The notes under the pieces were generated by a model, which saw nothing but the letters and a program-made list of their open reading frames with translations, searched no databases and was not told the origin of the DNA. The translations under genes were made by a program, and so were the position numbers. From assembly GCA_017451485.1 (NCBI GenBank), contig JAFTOG010000010.1, positions 1 to 57,467 of the forward strand: a stretch of DNA of 57,467 bases, read 5' to 3'. Of this stretch, positions 8,627 to 17,210 are shown one piece after another. The stretch comes from Clostridia bacterium (GTDB taxonomy: Bacteria; Bacillota; Clostridia; Oscillospirales; CAG-272). How positions within the stretch are numbered: the stretch's first letter is position 1; each line of letters begins with the position of its first letter.

Positions 8627-9997
8627 ATGGAATACAGAACTGAACACGACTCAATGGGCGAGGTGGCTGTACCCAAGGATAGCTATTGGGGTGCCCAAAC
8701 CCAGAGAAGTATAAATAACTTTCCTATAGGGGAGGAAAAAATGCCAAGGGAGGTCATTAAAGCCTTTGGTATACTTAAGCTTGCCTGTGCACGGGTTAAC
8801 AACCGTCTCAAGCCCGAGAAAATGACCTGTGAAAAGCTGTCACTTATCGAAACTGCCTGCAGGGAAATAATTGACGGCACTCTTCTACCCCACTTCCCTC
8901 TTGTTGTGTGGCAGACAGGAAGTGGAACTCAAAGCAATATGAATGCAAATGAGGTCATTGCCAACAGGGGTAACGAGCTTGCAGGCAGGGTGATGCTACA
9001 TCCCAACGACGATGTAAATATGTCCCAGTCCTCCAATGACACCTTTCCTACTGCTATGCATATTTCTGCTGTTACAGAAACCAGAGCAAATCTTATCCCT
9101 GCAGTAAGAGTACTGATAGATGCCCTTAAGACCCTCGAAAAGGAAAACGAGGGAATTGTAAAAAGCGGAAGGACTCATCTTGAGGATGCAACTCCCATTA
9201 CCTTCTCTCAGGAGATAAGTGGATGGCGTTCCTCCTTGGAAAAGGATATGGAAATGATCGAATACTCTCTGATTCCCTTAAGCTCCCTGGCTCTCGGTGC
9301 CACAGCTGTAGGAACAGGTCTCAATGCACCGAATGGCTTTGACCGTATGGTGGCTGAGGAGATATCCGAAATTACAGGCTTAAGCTTTGTAACTGCCGAA
9401 AACAAATTCCACGCACTTACCTCTAAGGATGAGCTTGTATTTGCTCACGGAGCATTAAAGGCTCTTGCATGCGACCTTATGAAAATAGCCAATGATATAA
9501 GATGGCTTGCCAGCGGCCCCCGTCTTGGCCTCGGAGAAATAACCATTCCCGAAAATGAGCCCGGCTCCTCTATTATGCCCGGAAAGGTAAATCCCACCCA
9601 ATGCGAGGCTGTTACAATGGTTGCCGTACAGGTTATGGCAAATGATACTGCTGTCGGTATGAGTGCCTCACAGGGTAATTTCCAGTTAAATGTGTTTATG
9701 CCCGTATGTATATACAATCATCTCCAGTCCATAAGGCTCCTTTCCGATGTTTGCCTGTCCTTCACCAAAAACTGTGTATCGGGCATTAAGGCAAACCGTG
9801 AAAAAATGCACTCCAACCTTCACAATTCCCTGATGCTTGTAACAGCCCTTTCTCCCTATATCGGGTATGAAAACTGTGCAAGAGTGGTACATCTTGCCCA
9901 CAGTGAGGGGCTGACCCTCAAGGAGGCGTGTCTACGCTTAGGATATCTGGACGAGGAAAAATTTGATGAATACTTCCACCCCGAAAGGATGGTGTAA
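8627..9997 (+). CDS. fumC: class II fumarate hydratase
   Basis: Interconverts fumarate and (S)-malate in the cytoplasm; iron-independent tetrameric fumarase. The 456-residue length is standard. Visible signatures: 'GSGTQSNMNANEV' for substrate binding, 'SSNDTFPTAMHI', 'GRTHLEDATPI', and the superfamily loop 'GSSIMPGKVNPTQCE' near residues 313-327 with the catalytic Ser. Aspartase shares this fold, but overall pattern and the malic enzyme partner favour fumarase. The ATG follows AAAGGA. It is the first gene of a two-gene operon; the malic enzyme ATG begins one base after its stop codon. Confidence 0.94.
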   Translation: MEYRTEHDSMGEVAVPKDSYWGAQTQRSINNFPIGEEKMPREVIKAFGILKLACARVNNRLKPEKMTCEKLSLIETACREIIDGTLLPHFPLVVWQTGSGTQSNMNANEVIANRGNELAGRVMLHPNDDVNMSQSSNDTFPTAMHISAVTETRANLIPAVRVLIDALKTLEKENEGIVKSGRTHLEDATPITFSQEISGWRSSLEKDMEMIEYSLIPLSSLALGATAVGTGLNAPNGFDRMVAEEISEITGLSFVTAENKFHALTSKDELVFAHGALKALACDLMKIANDIRWLASGPRLGLGEITIPENEPGSSIMPGKVNPTQCEAVTMVAVQVMANDTAVGMSASQGNFQLNVFMPVCIYNHLQSIRLLSDVCLSFTKNCVSGIKANREKMHSNLHNSLMLVTALSPYIGYENCARVVHLAHSEGLTLKEACLRLGYLDEEKFDEYFHPERMV

Positions 9998-9998
9998 A

Positions 9999-11171
9999 AT
10001 GGATATAAGACAGGAATCACTTAAGAAGCATTACGAGTGGGGAGGAAAAATCGAGGTTATCTCCCGTGTCAGAGTTGAGGACAGACAGGACTTATCCTTA
10101 GCATACACTCCCGGTGTTGCAGAGCCCTGTATGGTCATACATAAGGATACCGATAAATCCTGGGAGCTGACAAGACGCCATAACCTTGTGGCAGTTATTA
10201 CCGACGGTACAGCTGTATTGGGTCTTGGAGATATAGGCCCCGAGGCAGGTATGCCTGTTATGGAGGGAAAATGTGCTCTTTTTAAAGAGTTTGCCGATGT
10301 TGACGCATTTCCCATATGTATAAAGTCCAAGGATGTGGATGAAATTGTCCGTACGGTACAGCTTATCTCAGGCTCCTTTGGAGGAATAAATTTAGAGGAT
10401 ATAAGTGCCCCCAGATGCTTTGAAATAGAAAAAAAGCTTAAGGAAGTGTGCGATATTCCGATTTTTCACGATGACCAGCACGGAACAGCAATAGTTGTAG
10501 CTGCTGCCCTTATAAATGCCCTTAAGGTAGTTAAAAAGGATATTGATAAGGTGCGTGTTGTTATCAACGGAGCAGGCAGTGCAGGAATTGCAATAGGTAA
10601 GCATCTTCTTAATATTGGTGTAAAAAATCTTATAATGGTAGACAAATTCGGTGTCATATGCCGTGACGATAAGAGCCTTAGTCCTGCCCACAGAGAAATT
10701 TCACTTCTCACAAATGAGGAGAAAATAACCGGTGGGCTTGATAAGGCTATGAAGGGTGCCGATGTATTTATTGGCGTTAGTGCCCCGGGCATTGTCACCG
10801 AGGATATGATAGGCTCTATGGCACAGGACCCCATAGTATTCCCCATGGCTAATCCTACTCCTGAGATTATGCCGGAGCTTGCCAAAATGGCAGGTGCCCG
10901 TGTAGTGGGAACAGGACGGTCCGATTTTCCGAATCAGATAAACAATGTCCTTGCCTTTCCCGGTATTTTCCGTGGTGCTCTTGATTGCAGAGCAAAATGC
11001 ATAAATGAGGAAATGAAGGTGGCAACCTCCTATGCTCTGGCATCCCTTATTCCCGAGGAGGAGCTCAGTGAGGAAAACATTATTCCCCCTGCCCTTGATA
11101 AAAGGGTGGCAGAATCTGTTGCTAAGGCTGTTATTGAGTCTGCAAAAAAAACAGGTGTAGCAAGAAAATAA
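9999..11171 (+). CDS. malic enzyme (malate dehydrogenase, decarboxylating)
   Basis: Oxidatively decarboxylates malate to pyruvate and CO2 with NAD(P) and a divalent metal. The 390-residue protein is the short bacterial form: 'LSLAYTPGVAEPC', 'TDGTAVLGLGDIGPEAGMPV', 'EGKCALFKEF' (catalytic Lys region), metal site 'FHDDQHGTAIV', and Rossmann loop 'GAGSAGIAIG' near residue 191. An in-frame upstream ATG exists at 9963 inside fumC, but the ATG at 9999 is preferred: it is preceded by AAAGGA and gives the family-typical start MDIRQESL. With FumC it makes a fumarate to malate to pyruvate route that yields reducing power. Cofactor preference cannot be fixed by eye. Confidence 0.93.
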   Translation: MDIRQESLKKHYEWGGKIEVISRVRVEDRQDLSLAYTPGVAEPCMVIHKDTDKSWELTRRHNLVAVITDGTAVLGLGDIGPEAGMPVMEGKCALFKEFADVDAFPICIKSKDVDEIVRTVQLISGSFGGINLEDISAPRCFEIEKKLKEVCDIPIFHDDQHGTAIVVAAALINALKVVKKDIDKVRVVINGAGSAGIAIGKHLLNIGVKNLIMVDKFGVICRDDKSLSPAHREISLLTNEEKITGGLDKAMKGADVFIGVSAPGIVTEDMIGSMAQDPIVFPMANPTPEIMPELAKMAGARVVGTGRSDFPNQINNVLAFPGIFRGALDCRAKCINEEMKVATSYALASLIPEEELSEENIIPPALDKRVAESVAKAVIESAKKTGVARK

Positions 11172-11180
11172 CCGTCAATC

Positions 11181-11210
11181 AATCCTCCCGTGAAAACGGG
11201 GGGATTATTA
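11181..11210 (+). terminator. hairpin after malic enzyme
   Basis: AATCCTCCCGT, loop GAAA, then ACGGGGGGATT and an AT-rich tail. The T run is interrupted, so this is probably aided by the next hairpin. Confidence 0.55.
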
Positions 11211-11226
11211 TTTATATTTAACAAGC

Positions 11227-11261
11227 AAAAAGGACAGAGAAGCTTCGTTCTCTGTCCTTTT
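11227..11261. terminator. bidirectional intrinsic terminator
   Basis: A perfect 14-pair stem AAAAGGACAGAGAA / TTCTCTGTCCTTTT with a six-base loop. It lies between convergent genes and has A/T flanks suited to both strands. Confidence 0.8.
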
Positions 11262-11305
11262 GTAATTGTACTAAATATTTTCTCGGGTATGCTTTTTATA
11301 GTGCA

Positions 11306-14044
11306 TTATGATTTTTTCTTTAAGGCGAACCAGGCAAGAAGTATAGCACTGTTTGTTAAGAATGCGTACAGGGTCGCTTCTCCCGAGGCACAGCCTGTCG
11401 TTTCTTCTACAGCCTCTATCTTTGTAGCCTCACACTTTTTACAGGTATACTGTATTTGTCCCTTTTCACTGCCTGTTGCCTCCTTGATCACCTCGGGGTC
11501 TCCCCACTCGTGCTCCACATCTCTTACAAGATTACATATGGAGCAGGTCTTGTCACAGGCATTTTCAAAATCATGATCACCTACTGACCAATCAACTATT
11601 GCCTTACAGTTAGGATCTGTACATACTCTGTAATGGTGCTCTTCATCTGTAGAATAAACAGCTGCTATTCTGTGTCTTGATTTCGGGAGTCTGGGAGCCT
11701 TACACTCTGTACACTCTATCCAGTGATATGTACCGTCCGAAACATACTCTGTACCGTAGGTGTGAGGTAATGTGTTTCCGTAGGGCTGATTACAGGTTGT
11801 ACATACAGCCTTTTCACCGCAGGTTGCTGTTCCACCGGAATGTCCCTTTACATATCTTTCTGTTTTACAGTTATTACATGTGGCATCGCAGAGGTTATCG
11901 TATGTGTGGGTGCTTGCCTCTCTTCTCTCTCCGCAGTAATTACAGATAGCGTCGCAAACATGGTCATATTTATGTCCCTCTATCGTTCTTTCCTCATGAC
12001 AGAGATTACATTCTTTATCACATTTATGGTCATATACGTGTATCTCACTTGCCTCTTTTGTATGAGTACATTCGTTACATGTATCATCACAAGGGCTATC
12101 GTATACATGGGCTATTCTTTCGTATTTACAGATATTGCAGGAGGCATCACAGTTGCTTGTGTAAATGTGTCCTGCTATCTCTCTTACATGACCGCAATCG
12201 TTACATGTATCGTCTGTATCACTGTCATATACATGGTCCACTCTTGTTCTGAAGGTTACATCACATCCAAACTGACGGGCGAGCCAATCTGCTCTTGCTG
12301 TCATATGGGTACGGAGATTACCGATTACTGTAGTTGCATCTGTATCAAATCCGTTGGAATATACCACATAGGTAGGAAATGCCCATTCACTCTCGGGAAT
12401 CTGAGGACGGTTGAACCAATGTATCATAGAAGTATTTGCCTCATAGTGCTTTCCTGTAAAGTTGGAATAGGTATTTATAGGCCACAGGTCCTTGGTATTA
12501 AGATGATTTCTTACTCTGTCCATATGGATTGAGGAGCCCAACGCCTCAACCTGCATGTCAAGGAAGCCACCTGCATCTGCCATATCGTATATGGTATCGT
12601 AAATGCCCTCGAACTTCTCGGCAACAACTGCCATAAAGTCCTCGTGCTGGGTCAGCTTGTTCCACGGTGTACGGTTAGCTGCCCAATAGTTATCCGTCAG
12701 ATGTGCATTTCCTCTTACTATATTGGCAAGAGAGTTATCGCAGTCCCAAAGAGGACCCTTAACTATTTTGGACTGAACTCCGTCCTTATCAGCATCCTTG
12801 TAGAAGTATACACTGTTGGAGCCTGCGTCATATGTTCTACCAAACTCACACATAATGTATCCGTAAGCAAAGGAGTCCACATCCATATACTCGCTGTAAT
12901 GCTTTCCCTTGGAGTTTCTTCCTGTGGAAGAGGTAAATGCCTCCTCCATCTCAGAGAACAGTGTAGCTATATAAAGCATCTGCTCCTTGGAGCAAACCTC
13001 AGGTGATTTCATAACATAGAAATTACCGGAATCGGTTATAAAGTAGCACTCCTCCATTTTGCTTCGGTTACCCTTATTCGTATTGTCAAGCTCTATAAGA
13101 TAACCTCCTGTAATATCCTCAGGGGTGATAACGCTGTTGTAATACTTGTACTCTGTAAGGAATGTATCGTCTACAGTCTCTCCCGTGGTAATTACAGTTG
13201 TATCGCCTCTTCCGTAATCGGAGCCCATAAGCTCCTTCATTTCCTTTTCAAGGTCACGGATGTCGACTCTTTCACTCTGTACCTGCACCTTTTCACAAAG
13301 GAGATATACGCCCTCGTAATAGCCGTCAATATACACATCCACGCTGACGAAGGAGGATGCATTCATACCCAATTGCTGTGCAAGCTCAAACATTGTTGCA
13401 TTTCTTAAATAAGACTGGTCAAGATAGTTGGCAAGGAGTATCCAAGTTCTTGCCTCGCCTAAGCCGAACAGGTCTACCTTGTTTTCAAATTTCATCTGAT
13501 AAGGCTTTTTGTAAAGGTCGGGGGTTGTGTTTCCACGCACCTTTGATTCGGTAACGCTTATTTCACTGTCCTTATACTCATATGTTCCGTCCTTATTAAG
13601 GATGGACACCTTAGTAAAGCTGTCCTTCTGTTGCTTTATCTTGAAATTGTCTATTCCTATATATGTATCAATAAATACAGCAGACAAGGAGTCAGCTACA
13701 TAAAAGGTATAGCTTTCCTTAGTGGAGCCTACCGTAAATTCTACAGTATAGCATTCGTAGTGATAGTTATCCACTGTCTTAAAGGGGGTAAGGTCGATGG
13801 TAGCACCCTCGGTAAGTGCTGTATTGCTCTCTCCGTAGGTTACGCTATTCTCTGTATTCAAATCAATTTTGACAGCTGTTATATCAGCACCGGATGGCAG
13901 ATAAAACTTGTTTTCTATGCTTACAAGCCTTTCTCCCGTTGCCAGCTCTACTGTTACCTCTCTTTCGCCGGAGGCAAAGGTTGCGGGTATAAAAACACAT
14001 ACGAGCAACAATATAAGTACTGAAACTATTACAACTTTTTTCAT
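11306..14044 (-). CDS. secreted CotH-kinase-family protein with Cys-rich C-terminal repeats
   Basis: A 912-residue exported protein. The signal peptide is MKKVVIVSVLILLLVCVFIP..ASG. A CotH-type kinase domain (about 130-510) shows 'YLRNATMFELAQQLG', 'VDVYIDGYYEGVYLLCEKV', 'GGYLIELDN' and the putative metal-binding 'WDCDNS' near residue 431. Spore-coat CotH enzymes phosphorylate proteins; other members are secreted adhesins or scaffolded proteins. Residues 604-734 carry six repeats of the pattern H.YD..CD..CN.C....., then looser CxxC segments and a terminal 'TGCASGE', hydrophobic stretch and KKK, suggesting surface anchoring. The ATG at 14044, after AAGGAG, is chosen over an in-frame ATG 11 codons upstream. 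It is downstream of the CDF gene (19-base gap). Confidence 0.85.
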   Translation of the reverse strand: MKKVVIVSVLILLLVCVFIPATFASGEREVTVELATGERLVSIENKFYLPSGADITAVKIDLNTENSVTYGESNTALTEGATIDLTPFKTVDNYHYECYTVEFTVGSTKESYTFYVADSLSAVFIDTYIGIDNFKIKQQKDSFTKVSILNKDGTYEYKDSEISVTESKVRGNTTPDLYKKPYQMKFENKVDLFGLGEARTWILLANYLDQSYLRNATMFELAQQLGMNASSFVSVDVYIDGYYEGVYLLCEKVQVQSERVDIRDLEKEMKELMGSDYGRGDTTVITTGETVDDTFLTEYKYYNSVITPEDITGGYLIELDNTNKGNRSKMEECYFITDSGNFYVMKSPEVCSKEQMLYIATLFSEMEEAFTSSTGRNSKGKHYSEYMDVDSFAYGYIMCEFGRTYDAGSNSVYFYKDADKDGVQSKIVKGPLWDCDNSLANIVRGNAHLTDNYWAANRTPWNKLTQHEDFMAVVAEKFEGIYDTIYDMADAGGFLDMQVEALGSSIHMDRVRNHLNTKDLWPINTYSNFTGKHYEANTSMIHWFNRPQIPESEWAFPTYVVYSNGFDTDATTVIGNLRTHMTARADWLARQFGCDVTFRTRVDHVYDSDTDDTCNDCGHVREIAGHIYTSNCDASCNICKYERIAHVYDSPCDDTCNECTHTKEASEIHVYDHKCDKECNLCHEERTIEGHKYDHVCDAICNYCGERREASTHTYDNLCDATCNNCKTERYVKGHSGGTATCGEKAVCTTCNQPYGNTLPHTYGTEYVSDGTYHWIECTECKAPRLPKSRHRIAAVYSTDEEHHYRVCTDPNCKAIVDWSVGDHDFENACDKTCSICNLVRDVEHEWGDPEVIKEATGSEKGQIQYTCKKCEATKIEAVEETTGCASGEATLYAFLTNSAILLAWFALKKKS
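11843..12235 (-). repeat. six tandem ~22-residue Cys/His-rich coding repeats
   Basis: Inside the CotH-type gene, residues 604-734. Each unit opens with His and most read H(V/K/T)YD..CD..CN.C; the first two units vary in the opening (HVYDSDTDDTCNDC, HIYTSNCDASCNIC). Spacing is 20-23 residues. The even Cys/His layout looks like a string of small zinc-binding or disulphide-held modules. Confidence 0.8.
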
Positions 14045-14063
14045 TTTTTGCTCCTTCTCGTCC

Positions 14064-15251
14064 TTATAGATTTTCATATCTTGATGAAAAATAATCTCTG
14101 TCCACTGTCAGGATTATTTCATACATAGGATTCCTCTTTTTCAGCTCCTCGCTGATTTCACGGCACAGGCGTTCATCGGAGAGGGGCATATCGTTTGAAA
14201 CATTTACATCAAATAAAAGCTTGGTAAACACCGTGCCCTTAACCACACGGAAATCGTGCATGGACACAGGGCTCGAATACTCTGCTGCTACATCCGATAC
14301 CACCTTAGCACACATTTCCCTCAGGGCACTTGTTTCCGGGTCGGAAATACATACGGGGTCCATATGGATAACCAGATTTATTCCATCCTTAAGAAAATCT
14401 GCCTCGATACCGTCTACAAGCTCATGGCTCACCATAATGGATTCATCACTGTCCACCTCTACATGAACCGTAACAAAGCTCTTATGCTCACCGTATGAAT
14501 GTACCACAAGATCGTGTATACCAAGAACTCCGTCATATTCCTTTATTCTTTGAATAATTGAATGTACAAACTCCGTATCCGGAGCTTTGCCAATCAAAAT
14601 GCTGGAGGATTCCTTTACCAGCTTAATGCCCATTACAATAATGTAAACCGATATGGCAAGACCGATAACTGCATCGGTATAAGGTCCTGTATAAGGAGTC
14701 AGCACCATTCCCACAACTACGAGAGAGGTTGTAAAAACATCACTGATGCTGTCTATTGCCGATGCCCTCAAGGAGGATGAATTAATATGCTTGCCAAGCC
14801 GTGTATACATAATGGCTATCAAGCCCTTTATAGCTATAGTGGATGCAATAATAATAATTGATAATGCTGAATATTTTTCCATCTCCGGCTTGGTAATGAA
14901 TTTATCGATAGATGATGTCATCATCTCCACGCCAAGGAAAATAATTACAACGGAAATAAACAGACTGCAAAGATATTCCATTCTTTCATGTCCGTATGGG
15001 TGGTCCTTATCCGCCGGCTTTCCCGTTACTGTATAGCCAACCACAGTAAGCACATTTGAGCCAACATCGGATAAGTTATTAAGAGAATCTGCTATAATCG
15101 ATATGCTACCGAAGAAAATACCGAAGAACAGCTTGATACCGAATAACAGTATATTTGATACAATTCCCATAAAGCCGGCAAAACGGCCTACTCTTACCCT
15201 GACCCTTGGGTCCGAGGGATTGTTATATCCTTTTATAAGTTTTTCAAACAT
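14064..15251 (-). CDS. cation diffusion facilitator, Mn(II)-type exporter
   Basis: A 395-residue CDF transporter exporting a divalent metal in exchange for protons. Transmembrane segments fill residues 25-210. Helix 2 has 'DSLNNLSDVG' (NxxxD) and helix 5 has 'SAIDSISDVF' (DxxxD); this Asn/Asp pair matches the Mn exporters MneP and MntE rather than the DxxxD/HxxxD site of Zn exporters. 'DKDHPYGHERMEYL' is the family loop. The C-terminal 190 residues hold the cytoplasmic dimerisation domain plus an extra similar module. It has its own promoter and is followed after 19 bases by the CotH-type gene. The ribosome binding site is weak at the annotated ATG; AAGGAG lies about 20 bases upstream. Confidence 0.88.
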   Translation of the reverse strand: MFEKLIKGYNNPSDPRVRVRVGRFAGFMGIVSNILLFGIKLFFGIFFGSISIIADSLNNLSDVGSNVLTVVGYTVTGKPADKDHPYGHERMEYLCSLFISVVIIFLGVEMMTSSIDKFITKPEMEKYSALSIIIIASTIAIKGLIAIMYTRLGKHINSSSLRASAIDSISDVFTTSLVVVGMVLTPYTGPYTDAVIGLAISVYIIVMGIKLVKESSSILIGKAPDTEFVHSIIQRIKEYDGVLGIHDLVVHSYGEHKSFVTVHVEVDSDESIMVSHELVDGIEADFLKDGINLVIHMDPVCISDPETSALREMCAKVVSDVAAEYSSPVSMHDFRVVKGTVFTKLLFDVNVSNDMPLSDERLCREISEELKKRNPMYEIILTVDRDYFSSRYENL

Positions 15252-15293
15252 TTTACTATCTTACCAGTATGCTCCTTAATTGTACTATATATA

Positions 15294-15322
15294 ATATTAG
15301 CACAAATAAAACCGAATGTCAA
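15294..15322 (-). promoter_or_regulatory. sigma-A promoter for CDF-CotH operon
   Basis: Minus strand TTGACA, 17 bases ending TGTGC, TAATAT; about 43 bases before the ATG. No yybP-ykoY manganese riboswitch fits in this short leader. Confidence 0.75.
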
Positions 15323-15347
15323 CAAAATACTTTTTTACTTTAATAAC

Positions 15348-15376
15348 GCATAAAAGGTTTTTTACGGGAGAATACT
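15348..15376 (+). promoter_or_regulatory. candidate sigma-F-type promoter for the M23 gene
   Basis: GCATA, 14 bases, GGAGAATACT, 34 bases before the ATG. It resembles the forespore consensus GYATA-N15-GGNRANANTW with two -10 mismatches and slightly short spacing. Spacing and mismatches keep this tentative. Confidence 0.3.
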
Positions 15377-15409
15377 ATCTTTGCAATAAATTATTGAAAG
15401 GAAACACTC

Positions 15410-16057
15410 ATGGAAGAAAACAACAAGAACAGCTCCAGGCTGTTTTATATCACACTTGCGGTAATTATTACCGTGGTAGCAGTATTAATCATAACTGCCT
15501 CAGTATCAAAAAAATCCGACATCCCCGTAACTCCCGATAACACAACAGAGACCCCCACAACAGGTCCATCCGACACTCCGACAGACTCAAATACAGACAC
15601 TCTCCCCACATTTTCATTGCCTGTAAACGGTGTAATTAATTACGATTACAGCGACAGCGTACCTGTATTTTCCCAGACTATGGGAGATTACAGAACTCAT
15701 TTGGGAGTAGATGTCTCTGCCGAGCTCGGCTCAAAGGTAATGGCTGTGGCTGACGGTACGGTAACAAATATATGGAACGACCCCTTTATGGGTACCTGCG
15801 TTTCAATCCAGCATTCCGGTAATGCAGTAAGCATCTATAAAAATCTTGCACCCGAGGTTGCCGAGGGTCTTGTGGTAGGATGCACAGTTAAGGGCGGCGA
15901 CACCATCGGTGCCGTCGGTGAGACAGCAATGAACGAGATTGCCGAGGAGCCCCATCTCCACTATGAGCTTAAAATAAATGATACTCATGTGGACCCTAAG
16001 GACCACTTTAACTTCCCCACAGTTGACACAAACTACGAGGACGAAAAGACCGAGTAA
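15410..16057 (+). CDS. membrane-anchored M23 (LytM) peptidase-like protein, SpoIIQ-like
   Basis: 215 residues: a short cytoplasmic N-terminus, one membrane segment (about 12-31), a Thr/Pro-rich linker, then a LytM domain (about 65-200). 'YRTHLGVDVSAELGSKVMAV' supplies the HxxxD zinc ligands and 'EPHLHYEL' the HxH pair, so the zinc site looks complete, as in clostridial SpoIIQ and unlike Bacillus SpoIIQ, which has lost a ligand. SpoIIQ sits in the forespore membrane and partners SpoIIIAH during engulfment. A general cell-wall endopeptidase is the alternative. A sigma-F-like box upstream weakly supports the sporulation role. AAAGGA precedes the ATG. Confidence 0.75.
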   Translation: MEENNKNSSRLFYITLAVIITVVAVLIITASVSKKSDIPVTPDNTTETPTTGPSDTPTDSNTDTLPTFSLPVNGVINYDYSDSVPVFSQTMGDYRTHLGVDVSAELGSKVMAVADGTVTNIWNDPFMGTCVSIQHSGNAVSIYKNLAPEVAEGLVVGCTVKGGDTIGAVGETAMNEIAEEPHLHYELKINDTHVDPKDHFNFPTVDTNYEDEKTE

Positions 16058-16100
16058 CGGGTACAAGCCGTAAAATTATATCGTTTTGTTACAAAAAAAG

Positions 16101-16131
16101 CGGTACGGATGCAAAAATCCGTACCGTTTTT
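16101..16131 (+). terminator. intrinsic terminator after M23 gene
   Basis: CGGTACGGAT, loop GCAAAA, ATCCGTACCG, then TTTTT; A run on the other side makes it usable from both strands. Confidence 0.9.
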
Positions 16132-16221
16132 CTATTTTACATAATTAAATCTTCAATCCTTGTGAAGTAAAAGCTCACATTGGCAAAGTCTGTATATTAC
16201 TGCAAAAGCCGTAATATGAGC

Positions 16222-17190
16222 TTACGCCCATCTCATACCGCAGGGCTTCTCTTCCTTTATCATAACCTTATCAAGGAAGTCAACCGCCTTTTTAAGACCC
16301 TCATCAATAGTCATCAAGCTATCCTCATGCTCGATGGAAAGCACCTTGTCATAGCCAACAAGACGGAGAGTGGAAACAAGAGCTCTCCAATATTCCTCAC
16401 CGTGACCGTAGCCAACTGTACGGAATATCCAGGAACGGTTAAGCTCGTCACCGTAGTGCTTAGTATCAAGAACACCGTTTACAGCTGTATTGATATCGTC
16501 TATCTTTGTATCCTTTGCGTGTACATGGTAGATTGCACCTGCCAATGCTCTGATAGCTGCAACAGGATTCATGCCCTGCCAGATAAGGTGGGAGGGGTCA
16601 AAGTTAGCACCGATAACATCACCAACAGCAGCACGAAGCTTCAAGAGAGTCTCGGGATTGTAAACGCAGAAGCCGGGATGCATTTCAAGAGCTATCTTTG
16701 TAACCTTATGGGATTTTGCAAATTCAACCATTTCCTTCCAGTAAGGAATCATAACATCGTTCCACTGGTACTCGAGAGTAGCGAGAAAATCGTCGGGCCA
16801 GGGGCATGTTACCCAGCTTGGGAGCTTTGCATAGGGGTCAGAGCCGGGACAGCCTGAGAATCCGATAATTGTATCAACACCAAGCTTTTCAGCCAGGAGA
16901 ATCGCATTTCTCATATCCTCATCAAAGGACTTTGCAATAGCCTTGTCGGGGTGTACGGGGTTACCGTGACATGCAAGAGCACATATTTCAACATCATATT
17001 TTTTGAATGTAGCTACAAATTCATCATATTTCTTCTCATCAGAGAGGAGCTCGGCAGGGTTACAATGGTCCTTACCGGGGTATCCACCTGCACCAATCTC
17101 AACAGAGTGTACGCCGAGGGAGGAAATTATTTTAAGTGCCTCATCAAGGGGCTTGGACCCATAGAGGTTTGCAAGTACGCTAAGCTTCAT
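16222..17190 (-). CDS. sugar phosphate isomerase/epimerase (xylose-isomerase-like TIM barrel)
   Basis: A 322-residue TIM barrel of the AP-endonuclease-2 family. Expected metal ligands are seen in order: Glu in 'ALEMHPGF', Asp/His in 'NFDPSHLIW', His in 'YHVHAKDT', and Glu in 'LSIEHED'. Members isomerise or epimerise sugars, inosose or keto-sugars; the exact substrate cannot be read from sequence. It starts 20 bases after the MocA-type oxidoreductase stop, behind AGGAG, so the pair is an operon: dehydrogenase plus isomerase, as in inositol or uncommon sugar breakdown. Confidence 0.88.
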   Translation of the reverse strand: MKLSVLANLYGSKPLDEALKIISSLGVHSVEIGAGGYPGKDHCNPAELLSDEKKYDEFVATFKKYDVEICALACHGNPVHPDKAIAKSFDEDMRNAILLAEKLGVDTIIGFSGCPGSDPYAKLPSWVTCPWPDDFLATLEYQWNDVMIPYWKEMVEFAKSHKVTKIALEMHPGFCVYNPETLLKLRAAVGDVIGANFDPSHLIWQGMNPVAAIRALAGAIYHVHAKDTKIDDINTAVNGVLDTKHYGDELNRSWIFRTVGYGHGEEYWRALVSTLRLVGYDKVLSIEHEDSLMTIDEGLKKAVDFLDKVMIKEEKPCGMRWA

Positions 17191-17210
17191 ATCTTTTCTC
17201 CTATATAAAA

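Noticed and set aside
15252..15322. yybP-ykoY manganese riboswitch ahead of the Mn-type CDF gene
   Set aside because: The leader after the promoter is only about 40 bases, too short for the aptamer.
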